From contig NZ_JH393259.1 of assembly GCF_000236035.1 (NCBI RefSeq), positions 62,001 to 126,000 of the forward strand: 64,000 nt of DNA, in the 5' to 3' direction. Below, in pieces: positions 1 to 7,253 of this stretch (position 1 is the stretch's first letter; every line of letters starts with the position of its first letter). Origin of the DNA: Vreelandella boliviensis LC1. GTDB lineage: Bacteria; Pseudomonadota; Gammaproteobacteria; Pseudomonadales; Halomonadaceae. The position numbers and the translations under genes are program-made. A model generated the notes under the pieces. It saw only the letters and a program-made list of their open reading frames with translations. It was not told the DNA's origin and did no database searches.

Positions 1-733
1 GGTGATGATGGGTGGTTTTTTGGCCGGTCAGCTCGTTGTGCTGGTCCACCCAGGGTCCTGCGGCGTTGATCAACACCTTGGCACGGATATCGAAAGTGCT
101 GCCATCCATTACGTTGCGGGCTTTAGTCACCCATAGGTTGCCCTCGCGCTCGGCGCCGAGTGATTCGACATAATTAGCAGCGATGGCGCCATAGTTAAGC
201 GCATGACGCACAAAGTTAAATACAAAACGGGCGTCATTATCGTGGAGGTAAGCGTCGGAGTACTCGAAGCCGCCAATGGAGTCCTCGATATCAATAATCG
301 GCTCTTGCTGCTTAATGTTGCTAGGCGAGAGCAGGCGCGGCAATTTAGTAAAGCCGTTGCCCATCAGCCAGTAAAGCCAGGTGCCCGCCCACAAGTAGCG
401 TGGTGAATGACGGAAACCTTTTGAAATAGTGGTCAGGAAGCGAATCTCCTGCACTGTAGAAGGGTAACTTTTAATCAAGTGGTTGCGGCTTTTGCACAGC
501 TTGCGAACCAGTGCAAAATCCTTGCTTTCCATATACTTAATGCCTCCCCATACTAAGTTGGAAGAGTGCATGCTGGTACTGCCAGCGAAGTCGCCGCGGT
601 CAATCAGCGCGACTTTAGCGCCTTTGCCAGCCAGCGCTGCCGCCGTGGCTGCGCCATTAATACCGCCCCCGATAATCAGGGCATCAAAGGTCTCGTGAGG
701 TAATTTTTCAATGTTTCGATTTCGCAGTTTCAT
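1..733 (-). CDS. glpD: Glycerol-3-phosphate dehydrogenase, 5' part (gene continues beyond the left edge)
   Basis: The first 244 codons of an FAD-dependent glycerol-3-phosphate dehydrogenase. It oxidises glycerol-3-phosphate to dihydroxyacetone phosphate at the inner membrane and passes electrons to quinone. Visible: an N-terminal dinucleotide-binding motif (DALIIGGGINGAATA, about residues 18-32), the following acidic strand end (ALIDRGDF), the family stretch around SSNLVWGGIKYME, and INAAGPWVD near the truncated end. The ATG at 733 gives a normal short lead before the FAD motif. The gene follows the glycerol importer operon on the same strand, 127 bp after glpV, which supports the substrate assignment. 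The C-terminal half is outside the window, so integrity cannot be judged. Confidence 0.9.
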   Translation of the reverse strand, partial: MKLRNRNIEKLPHETFDALIIGGGINGAATAAALAGKGAKVALIDRGDFAGSTSMHSSNLVWGGIKYMESKDFALVRKLCKSRNHLIKSYPSTVQEIRFLTTISKGFRHSPRYLWAGTWLYWLMGNGFTKLPRLLSPSNIKQQEPIIDIEDSIGGFEYSDAYLHDNDARFVFNFVRHALNYGAIAANYVESLGAEREGNLWVTKARNVMDGSTFDIRAKVLINAAGPWVDQHNELTGQKTTHHH

Positions 734-817
734 AGCGGATCCAATTAACCAATAAATAGCCCGGTTGCTGTGGGTGTTTTCTGTTGTGCTATGGCCTGCC
801 GCCAATGAAACCCTTGA

Positions 818-841
818 CAGGGCGGGCGGTTGCCCGCCCTG
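818..841 (-). terminator. GC-rich stem-loop between glpV and glpD
   Basis: A perfect 10-bp inverted repeat (CAGGGCGGGC at 818-827, GCCCGCCCTG at 832-841) with a GGTT loop lies in the 127-bp glpV-glpD gap. No strong T-tract follows on the minus strand. It may therefore be a partial terminator or an mRNA-stabilising hairpin that sets binding-protein expression above glpD, rather than a full stop. Confidence 0.5.
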
Positions 842-860
842 CAAGCGTTACGCGTGGTGA

Positions 861-2624
861 TTATTGGCGCGTACCGGCTTCCATCCAGGCTTTCATCATT
901 TCATCGTAAGGAACGGTGGTGCCCTGCGGCATTTCATTATCCAGCTTGGCTTTGGGCGAGCCCTCTTGATCCAGCCAATATTGTGGATCCTGTTCCTCGT
1001 TGAGCAATGGCGCATAGCTGTCGAAGACGTTGGCGCGGGCCAGGCGATGCATGGTGCTGTCCATATCCGCCGCCAGTTTATCTAGACCTTCCTGAGGCGT
1101 AACTTCACCACTCATTACCGGCGCCAGGTTTTGCCACCATAGCGGTGCCATGCGTGGGTAGTCAGGTACGTTGGTACCGGTAGGTGTCCAGTTCGACTCG
1201 TTGGGGCTGCGGTAAAACTCAACTAAGCCGCCCAGCTTCGGCGCCATTTCGGTCATCTGCTCGGAGAAGATGTCAGATTCGCGAATCGGCGTTAAACCGT
1301 GCATGAGTTTTTCCAGCGACACCGTTTTAGACACAGTGAATTGACCGAACAGCCATGCTGCGGTGCGACGATCTTCAGGGGTTGAGTCAAAGAACGTCCA
1401 TGCCCCCACGTCCTGATAACCCACTTTCATTCCCTCTTCCCAGTAAGGGCCGGTAGGAGAAGGTGCCATACGCCATAGCGGATTGCCTTCGTCGTCAGTC
1501 ACTGCGACCGCAGGGTCGGTCATGTCCGCAGTGAAGGCGGTGTACCAGAAGATTTGCTGAGCGATATGGCCTTGAGCAGGCACGGGGCCGGCTTCACCAA
1601 AGGTCATGCCTTGTGCTTCAGGCGGGGCAAAGTCACGTAGCCAATCGACGGCTTTTTGCATTGCAAATACCGAAGCGGGCGAGTTAGTGGCACCACCACG
1701 GCTGACGCTTGCGCCTACCGGCTGGCTGTCTTCGTTAACCCGGATACCCCAGTCATCCACCGGGTTACCAGAAGGGACGCCGGGGCTGCCCATACCCGCC
1801 ATAGAAAGCCAGGAGTCGTGGAAGCGCCAGCCCAATGATGGGTCGCGGCGGCCGTAATCCATGTGGCCATAAACGGTAGTGCCATCAATTTCACCGACGT
1901 GCTCGGTGAAGAACTCAGCAATATCCTGGTAGGCTGTCCAGTTGGTGGGTACACCTAAGTCGTAACCGTAAATCTCCCGGAATTGCTCCTGTAAGTCTTC
2001 GCGTTGGAACCAGTCATGGCGGAACCAGTAGAGGTTGGCAAACTGCTGGGTGGGCAGTTGATAGAGACTGCCATCCGGCCCGGTGCCGTACTGCAGGCCA
2101 ATAAAGTCATCTAGATCGAGCGTGGGCAGGGTGTAGTCGGCCCATTCATTCTCCATCGCTTCTGAAAGGTTGATGGTGGTGCCATAGCGAATATGCGTGC
2201 CGATGGCGTCGGTATCGTTGACGAAGCCGTCGTAGATACTGTTACCCGACTGCATCTGGTTCTGCATGGTGTCCACCACATCGCCTTCGCCGATGATGTT
2301 GTGGGTTAGGTTGATACCGGTAAGTTCGCTGAAAGCTTCTGCTAACACTTCACTTTCATAAACGTGCGTAGTGAGGCCCTCTGCCACGGTTTGGATATCC
2401 ATGCCGCGGAAAGGCTCGGCGGCTTTGGCAAACCACATCAGCTCTTCGATCTGCTCTTCACGGCTCAACGTCGAGTTTTGGAAGTGCTCATCGACTAACC
2501 GCTCAGCGATAGCGCGGGTATCCTCTTCCTGCGCTGACAGCGTTCCCGATGCCAGTAGCAAGCCTGCAGCAAGGGTGGTCAGTCTGAATTTAGTGAGTTT
2601 GGATTTATTGTCGTGCTTTTGCAT
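861..2624 (-). CDS. glpV: Glycerol ABC transporter periplasmic substrate-binding protein
   Basis: A 587-aa extracellular solute-binding protein that should capture glycerol in the periplasm and deliver it to the GlpPQ permease. It begins with a basic stretch and a hydrophobic signal peptide (LTTLAAGLLLASGTLSA, cleaved near residue 31). It is longer than typical sugar-binding proteins, as GlpV proteins are. The ATG at 2624 has a GAGG ribosome site 8-9 nt upstream. It is the last importer gene, after glpU, in the order S-T-P-Q-U-V described for the Rhizobium leguminosarum glycerol importer. Glycerol specificity rests on that gene order and on the adjacent glpD, not on binding residues I can verify. 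Confidence 0.85.
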   Translation of the reverse strand: MQKHDNKSKLTKFRLTTLAAGLLLASGTLSAQEEDTRAIAERLVDEHFQNSTLSREEQIEELMWFAKAAEPFRGMDIQTVAEGLTTHVYESEVLAEAFSELTGINLTHNIIGEGDVVDTMQNQMQSGNSIYDGFVNDTDAIGTHIRYGTTINLSEAMENEWADYTLPTLDLDDFIGLQYGTGPDGSLYQLPTQQFANLYWFRHDWFQREDLQEQFREIYGYDLGVPTNWTAYQDIAEFFTEHVGEIDGTTVYGHMDYGRRDPSLGWRFHDSWLSMAGMGSPGVPSGNPVDDWGIRVNEDSQPVGASVSRGGATNSPASVFAMQKAVDWLRDFAPPEAQGMTFGEAGPVPAQGHIAQQIFWYTAFTADMTDPAVAVTDDEGNPLWRMAPSPTGPYWEEGMKVGYQDVGAWTFFDSTPEDRRTAAWLFGQFTVSKTVSLEKLMHGLTPIRESDIFSEQMTEMAPKLGGLVEFYRSPNESNWTPTGTNVPDYPRMAPLWWQNLAPVMSGEVTPQEGLDKLAADMDSTMHRLARANVFDSYAPLLNEEQDPQYWLDQEGSPKAKLDNEMPQGTTVPYDEMMKAWMEAGTRQ

Positions 2625-2692
2625 GTTGACCTCGTTTTGTTGTGTTCTTCCCTAATGGCTAGGCCGTCCCTGATACCGATTAGCGCTGGCGG

Positions 2693-2965
2693 CTAGCCCC
2701 AGCGCATTAAAACAAGCAGCCATACGGCTGATACCGCTAGTGCAATCCAAATGGACAGTGAAGTGAAGCCAATCACGCCCAAGTGGATAAACGCCGCTGA
2801 GAGCAGGCTGATAAACAGCCGATCACCGCGAGTGGTGGCAATGGGTAAGAACCCTTTGCGCTCGATTGTGGGTGACAAAATCTCCCATACCGTCATACCT
2901 GCCAGCATGGCCGCAATTGATGAAAAGAATATGGCGGTGGGCACTGTCCATACCATCCAAGACAT
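2693..2965 (-). CDS. glpU: Small membrane protein of the glycerol importer (DUF2160 type)
   Basis: A 90-aa hydrophobic protein with about three predicted membrane spans (near residues 8-28, 48-68 and 70-87). Its position between glpQ and glpV and its size match GlpU of the glycerol ABC importer, a DUF2160-family protein whose exact role is not established. The start at 2965 has a strong GAGGAG ribosome site, and the gene begins 12 bp after glpQ ends. It probably associates with the permease, but this is an inference from context. Confidence 0.8.
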   Translation of the reverse strand: MSWMVWTVPTAIFFSSIAAMLAGMTVWEILSPTIERKGFLPIATTRGDRLFISLLSAAFIHLGVIGFTSLSIWIALAVSAVWLLVLMRWG

Positions 2966-2977
2966 AGTGGGATCTCC

Positions 2978-3874
2978 TCAGGTACGGCCCAGGGCGAAGC
3001 CCTTGGCGATATGGTTGCGAACGAAGTAGACCACCAGTATGCCGGGAATAATGGTGAGTACCCCCGCAGCGGCCAGGGTGCCCCAGTCAATCCCGGAGGC
3101 TGTGGACGTACGCGTCATGATCATGCCGATTGGCTGGGCATCGGTGGCGGTCAGGGTACGTGCCAGCAGTAGTTCCACCCAGGAGAACATAAACAAGAAG
3201 AACAGCGTGACGCCGATACCGGAACGGATCATGGGGATAAAAATCTTGATGAAAAAGCGCGGGAAGCTATAGCCGTCGATATAGGCGGTTTCGTCGATCT
3301 CTTTAGGTACGCTGCTCATAAAGCCTTCTAAAATCCAGATAGCCAGGGGGATATTGAATAGGCAGTGAGCCAACGCGACGGCAATGTGGGTGTCGAATAG
3401 GCCCACCGAGTAGTAGAGCTGGAAGTAGGGCAGCAGAAATACCGCCGGTGGCGCCATTAGGTTGGTCAGCAGCCAGAAAAACAGATGCTTATCGCCAATA
3501 AAGGTGTAGCGGCTAAAGGCATAGGCCGCCGGTAACGCGACGCAAATGGTGATGAGCATATTCATCGACACGTAGAGCATCGAGTTAACGTAGCCCATGT
3601 ACCAGCTCGAATTGGTAAAGATGCCGATGTAGTTATCAAAGGTCAGGTTCTGGGGCCATAGCGTCATGGAGCCGAGGATTTCGCTATTGGTCTGAAGCGA
3701 CATATTGATCAGCCAGTAAATGGGCAGAATCATCAGCGCCAGATAAAGGCCAAGCAAGATACGCGAGCGCCAGTGCGCACGGGCAGTGCGGTTACGCCGC
3801 TTGGCCGGTGAAACCTTGCTAAAAATCGTGTTGTACTTTTCACCGCGCTGGGTGTTTTCGAGTTGATAGCTCAT
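2978..3874 (-). CDS. glpQ: Glycerol ABC transporter permease (second)
   Basis: A 298-aa inner-membrane permease of the MalG type. It has an N-terminal span (ILLGLYLALMILPIYWLINM), further hydrophobic segments, and the cytoplasmic coupling loop (EEIDETAYIDG-like, here PKEIDETAYIDGYS, about residue 200) that contacts the ATPases. I chose the ATG at 3874, which sits 8 nt after GGAGG and 1 nt after the glpP stop codon. A GTG nine bases earlier is possible but has poorer spacing. It pairs with GlpP to form the translocation pore. Confidence 0.85.
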   Translation of the reverse strand: MSYQLENTQRGEKYNTIFSKVSPAKRRNRTARAHWRSRILLGLYLALMILPIYWLINMSLQTNSEILGSMTLWPQNLTFDNYIGIFTNSSWYMGYVNSMLYVSMNMLITICVALPAAYAFSRYTFIGDKHLFFWLLTNLMAPPAVFLLPYFQLYYSVGLFDTHIAVALAHCLFNIPLAIWILEGFMSSVPKEIDETAYIDGYSFPRFFIKIFIPMIRSGIGVTLFFLFMFSWVELLLARTLTATDAQPIGMIMTRTSTASGIDWGTLAAAGVLTIIPGILVVYFVRNHIAKGFALGRT

Positions 3875-3875
3875 G

Positions 3876-4763
3876 TTAGGCACCTCCGTGCGGCGGTTTG
3901 TCTTTCTGCATATTCATAATGGTGGTGTAGAACACCCAGCTCACCAGCAGAATGACCAGGAAGTAGATAAGCGAGAACGCTGCAGAAGGACCTAAATCTT
4001 GTTGGCCGACCGCCATGGTGGTCAGGGATTGGCTTAAGAAGGTGGTGGCGCTGCCAGGCCCGCCGCCCGTCAGTACAAAAGGCTCGGCATAGATCATGAA
4101 TGAGTGCATAAAGCGCAACAGCACGGCAATGACCAGCACGTTGGTCAGTTTAGGTAGCTGGATATAGCGGAAGATTGCCCATTTTGAAGCACGGTCGATA
4201 CGTGCCGCCTGATAGTAAGCTTCGGGAATTGAGCGCAGGCCGCTGTAGCACAGCATTGCCACCAGCGGGGTCCAGTGCCACACGTCCATCAAAATGATTG
4301 TTGCCCAGGCATCGCCGGCGTTGCGGGTAATATTGTAGTTAATACCTAATTCGCGCAGGCCCCAGCCCATTAGACCGATATCACCTCGGGTAAAGATTTG
4401 CCAGATGCTACCGACCACGTTCCAGGGAATCAGCAGTGGCAGGGTGATTAAGATCAGTACCGCTGAGGCCTGCCAGCCGCGTTTGGGCATAATGAGTGCA
4501 ATGCCAATCCCGAGTGGAATCTGGATGGCGAGGATAATCAGCGAGAACGATATTTGGCGAAGAAACGCCGCCTGCAGTGCATCGTCGTTGAGCATGCTTT
4601 GAAACCACTCAGTACCGGTAAAAAAGCGTGCGTTGGGGCCGAGCACGTCTTGTACCGAGTAGTTGACCACGGTCATTAGCGGAATGATGGCGGAGAATGC
4701 CACCAATACCAGCATGGGAAGCACCAGTAGCCAGGCTCTGTTATTGGGTACTTTGTTATTCAT
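3876..4763 (-). CDS. glpP: Glycerol ABC transporter permease (first)
   Basis: A 295-aa MalF/UgpA-like permease. The N-terminal span (AWLLVLPMLVLVAFSAIIPL) is followed by about five more, and the coupling loop is at IPEAYYQAARIDRASKW. The gene overlaps the end of glpT by 8 bp and precedes glpQ by one base, so translation of the three is probably coupled. It forms the membrane channel together with GlpQ. Confidence 0.85.
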   Translation of the reverse strand: MNNKVPNNRAWLLVLPMLVLVAFSAIIPLMTVVNYSVQDVLGPNARFFTGTEWFQSMLNDDALQAAFLRQISFSLIILAIQIPLGIGIALIMPKRGWQASAVLILITLPLLIPWNVVGSIWQIFTRGDIGLMGWGLRELGINYNITRNAGDAWATIILMDVWHWTPLVAMLCYSGLRSIPEAYYQAARIDRASKWAIFRYIQLPKLTNVLVIAVLLRFMHSFMIYAEPFVLTGGGPGSATTFLSQSLTTMAVGQQDLGPSAAFSLIYFLVILLVSWVFYTTIMNMQKDKPPHGGA

Positions 4764-5871
4764 GGCCAGCCTCCACTAGGTATTCATCGATATACAGCGC
4801 CACATGGGCAGCGTCGAAGTGCGCAAACGCCGTTTCACCTACCGGCGGATGGCCTTCGGGCAGGCGGGCTTTAAAGGTTTGCTCGTTGAGCTTGAAGGTC
4901 AGCAGGGAGTAGGTGCCCAGATCCTGCACGCTGGTCACTAGAATGGGCACGCTATCAGCCATTTCGCTTGAGGCAATGGCGATAAACTCGGGGCGGATAC
5001 CCAGCTTAATGTTGTTAGAGCTAGCATTGGTAGAACTGGCATTGGCGACTGCGTGTTTCATCTGATCGCTAACCGGCAGCGGCTGTGAGCCGAACATCAC
5101 TTGACCGTCGCGGTGGTTCACAGCCATAAAGTTCATGCCGGGGCTGCCAATAAAGTAACCCACAAAGGTATGTGCGGGGCGCTCAAACAGCTCGCGCGGG
5201 GTTCCGAATTGAACCACCTGTCCCTCATACATCACCGCAATTTTATCCGCAAAGGTAGAGGCCTCTAGCTGATCGTGAGTCACGTAGATCATGGTGATGT
5301 TAAAGCGCTCGTGAATCTCTTTGAGCTTGCGGCGTAGTTTCCATTTGAGCTGCGGGTCGATCACGGTCAGCGGTTCATCAAACAGGATGGCCGTGACGTC
5401 GTCGCGCACCAACCCACGACCCATGGAAACTTTCTGTTTCTCATCGGCGGTTAAATTTTTGGCTTTGCGATCGAGCAGCGGGGTTAATTCAAGAATGTCA
5501 GCGACTTCGAGTACCTTGGGTTTCACCCGGTACTCGGGGGTATTCATATTGCGCAGCGGAAAAGCGAGGTTGTCGAACACCGTCATGGTGTCGTAGATCA
5601 CCGGGAACTGAAACACCTGGGCAATATTGCGCTCTTCAGGGGGCAGCTCATTGACCCGCTGGCCGTCAAACAGTACGTCACCCTCTGACGGTTCAAGCAG
5701 GCCCGAGATAATGTTCAGTAGGGTCGATTTACCGCAACCCGAAGGGCCCAATAGCGCATAGGCGCCGCCCTGGTGCCATACGTGATCCATCTGGCGGATG
5801 GCGTAATCCGCCGCGCCTGTCGGCTTTTTTTCATAGGAGTGCGCCAAGCCCTTTAAAGTGATCTCAGCCAT
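4756..5871 (-). CDS. glpT: Glycerol ABC transporter ATPase subunit GlpT
   Basis: A 371-aa ABC ATPase with a canonical Walker A (GPSGCGKST), Walker B (AILFDEPL), switch His (MIYVTHDQ) and a C-terminal TOBE-like regulatory region (IKLGIRPEFIAI). The usual LSGGQ signature is replaced by LTADEKQKVSMGRGL, so its nucleotide-sandwich contribution is degenerate. GlpS carries the canonical signature, suggesting a heterodimer with one fully competent composite ATP site. It overlaps glpS by 8 bp and glpP by 8 bp. Not to be confused with the glycerol-3-phosphate antiporter, which shares the symbol. Confidence 0.85.
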   Translation of the reverse strand: MAEITLKGLAHSYEKKPTGAADYAIRQMDHVWHQGGAYALLGPSGCGKSTLLNIISGLLEPSEGDVLFDGQRVNELPPEERNIAQVFQFPVIYDTMTVFDNLAFPLRNMNTPEYRVKPKVLEVADILELTPLLDRKAKNLTADEKQKVSMGRGLVRDDVTAILFDEPLTVIDPQLKWKLRRKLKEIHERFNITMIYVTHDQLEASTFADKIAVMYEGQVVQFGTPRELFERPAHTFVGYFIGSPGMNFMAVNHRDGQVMFGSQPLPVSDQMKHAVANASSTNASSNNIKLGIRPEFIAIASSEMADSVPILVTSVQDLGTYSLLTFKLNEQTFKARLPEGHPPVGETAFAHFDAAHVALYIDEYLVEAGHE

Positions 5872-6961
5872 GGGCAGCTCCTCCCTGACGTACAGGGATA
5901 TGTACCGTATGGCCCTGCTTGTCGAAGGCGTAAAGTTGATGGGTCGGGAAGTACACTTTCAGTGGTTGATTAATACTAAACTGGTGAATACCCGCTAAGT
6001 GCAGAACGAGAGGAAAGCGTTCGTGATGAACATGCAGGAAGGTTTCTGAACCACTGATTTCTGCCACATCCACATGCACATCCAGCGCTAGGTCATCGGC
6101 CTGCTGGGGTTGCAGTGTAAGGTGCGAAGCCCGCACGCCAAAGTCGTAATCACCCGGTTCAAGGCGCTTTAGCTTGTCGTCACAGGGAAAGTGCAGCGTT
6201 TGATCAAAGGTGATCTCGGTATCGGTCAACTGGCCGGGAACGATATTGATCGGCGGCTCGGAGAACATTTCTGCACTGAAGCGACCGTTGGGTTCGCGAT
6301 AGACCTGCTCGGTAGGGCCATACTGGAGCAGCCTGCCCTCATGGAGTACCGCCGTATTACCGCCCAGCGCCAGTGCTTCATTGGGCTCGGTGGTGGCATA
6401 TACCGCAATGCAGTTACGCGCTTTAAACAATTCGCGAAGCTCATCACGCAGCTCTTCGCGAAGTTTATAGTCCAGGTTGACCAGCGGCTCATCAAACAGA
6501 ATCAAATCGGCGTCTTTAACCAGTGCTCGCCCCATGGCAGTGCGTTGCTGTTGGCCGCCGGAAAGCTCCTGGGGGTAACGATTGAGCAGCTGCTCGATAT
6601 GCAGCATTTCAGCGATTTCGCCAACCCGCTTATCGATTTCGCTTTTAGGCTGTTTGGCCAGTTTGAGTGGCGAGGCAATATTGTCGTAAACGGTAAGACT
6701 GGGATAGTTAATAAACTGCTGGTACACCATGGAGACATTGCGTTTACGCACCGAGACGTTCGTGACGTCTTTGCCATCCATCATCACTTTGCCGCGGGTG
6801 GGTGGCTCAAGCCCCGCCATCAAGCGCATTAAGGTGGTTTTACCGGCCAGCGTTCGACCCAGCAATACGTTAAATGAGCCTGGCTCAAGGGCTAGGTCTA
6901 TTCCGCTGATATGCGGCACACCGTTAACGATGTGATCGATATTTTGCAAATGTAAGGACAT
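5864..6961 (-). CDS. glpS: Glycerol ABC transporter ATPase subunit GlpS
   Basis: A 365-aa ABC ATPase and the first gene of the importer operon. Walker A is unusual (GRTLAGKTT, about residues 35-43) but keeps GxxxxGKT. The signature [15 protein letters not shown] and Walker [13 protein letters not shown] are intact. The switch His is absent: the position reads YATTEPNEA rather than VTHDxxEA. With GlpT lacking LSGGQ and GlpS lacking the His, the pair looks functionally asymmetric. A C-terminal TOBE-like region follows. The ATG at 6961 has only a modest GAGA ribosome site, 13-bp tandem repeats just upstream, and a GlpR-like palindrome about 120 bp upstream. Confidence 0.87.
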   Translation of the reverse strand: MSLHLQNIDHIVNGVPHISGIDLALEPGSFNVLLGRTLAGKTTLMRLMAGLEPPTRGKVMMDGKDVTNVSVRKRNVSMVYQQFINYPSLTVYDNIASPLKLAKQPKSEIDKRVGEIAEMLHIEQLLNRYPQELSGGQQQRTAMGRALVKDADLILFDEPLVNLDYKLREELRDELRELFKARNCIAVYATTEPNEALALGGNTAVLHEGRLLQYGPTEQVYREPNGRFSAEMFSEPPINIVPGQLTDTEITFDQTLHFPCDDKLKRLEPGDYDFGVRASHLTLQPQQADDLALDVHVDVAEISGSETFLHVHHERFPLVLHLAGIHQFSINQPLKVYFPTHQLYAFDKQGHTVHIPVRQGGAAHG

Positions 6962-6982
6962 GCCGATCTCGCTAGCGTCGTT

Positions 6983-7008
6983 GTTATTGGAAAGTGTTAT
7001 TGGAAAGT
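6983..7008. repeat. 13-bp tandem duplication in the glpS leader
   Basis: GTTATTGGAAAGT occurs twice in perfect tandem (6983-6995 and 6996-7008), 22 bp upstream of the glpS start. It lies inside the probable 5' untranslated region. Confidence 0.9.
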
Positions 7009-7080
7009 GTTGTTAGGAATAATTATTAGTGGTTGTCATTGAAGATTATTATAAAAATGCGACTAACTAAGGCTAATCGC

Positions 7081-7116
7081 TTTCGTTTACGAAAGGCTAG
7101 TTGATCGTTTGTGAAC
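7081..7116. promoter_or_regulatory. Putative GlpR operator upstream of the glycerol operon
   Basis: TTTCGTTTACGAAA at 7081-7094 has perfect 6-bp half-sites (TTTCGT/ACGAAA) around a 2-bp centre. It resembles the TTCG/CGAA core of operators bound by DeoR-family GlpR repressors. A degenerate copy (GATCGTTTGTGAAC, 9 of 14 identical) starts exactly 22 bp later. The site is about 120 bp upstream of glpS. Regulator identity is an inference, because glpR is not in the window. Confidence 0.6.
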
Positions 7117-7186
7117 CTGCAACGCATTTTTAGGGCAATGGACTACGCTTTTAGGCGTAGAAAGTGAAAATTTAAATTGTAAACAC

Positions 7187-7220
7187 AAAAAAAACCGACT
7201 CCTGGCGCGCAGGAGTCGGT
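7187..7220 (-). terminator. Rho-independent terminator of fadE
   Basis: An 11-bp perfect stem (ACCGACTCCTG at 7194-7204, CAGGAGTCGGT at 7210-7220) with a 5-nt loop is followed on the minus strand by eight T residues (7187-7194). It lies 33 bp past the fadE stop codon. Confidence 0.92.
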
Positions 7221-7253
7221 TGTCTTTACAGCTAACGCTTTGAAAAGGCGGTA

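Noticed and set aside
6191-6832. A 213-codon plus-strand frame antisense to glpS
   Set aside because: It mirrors the coding frame of a clear ABC ATPase, has no recognisable domain and no ribosome site.
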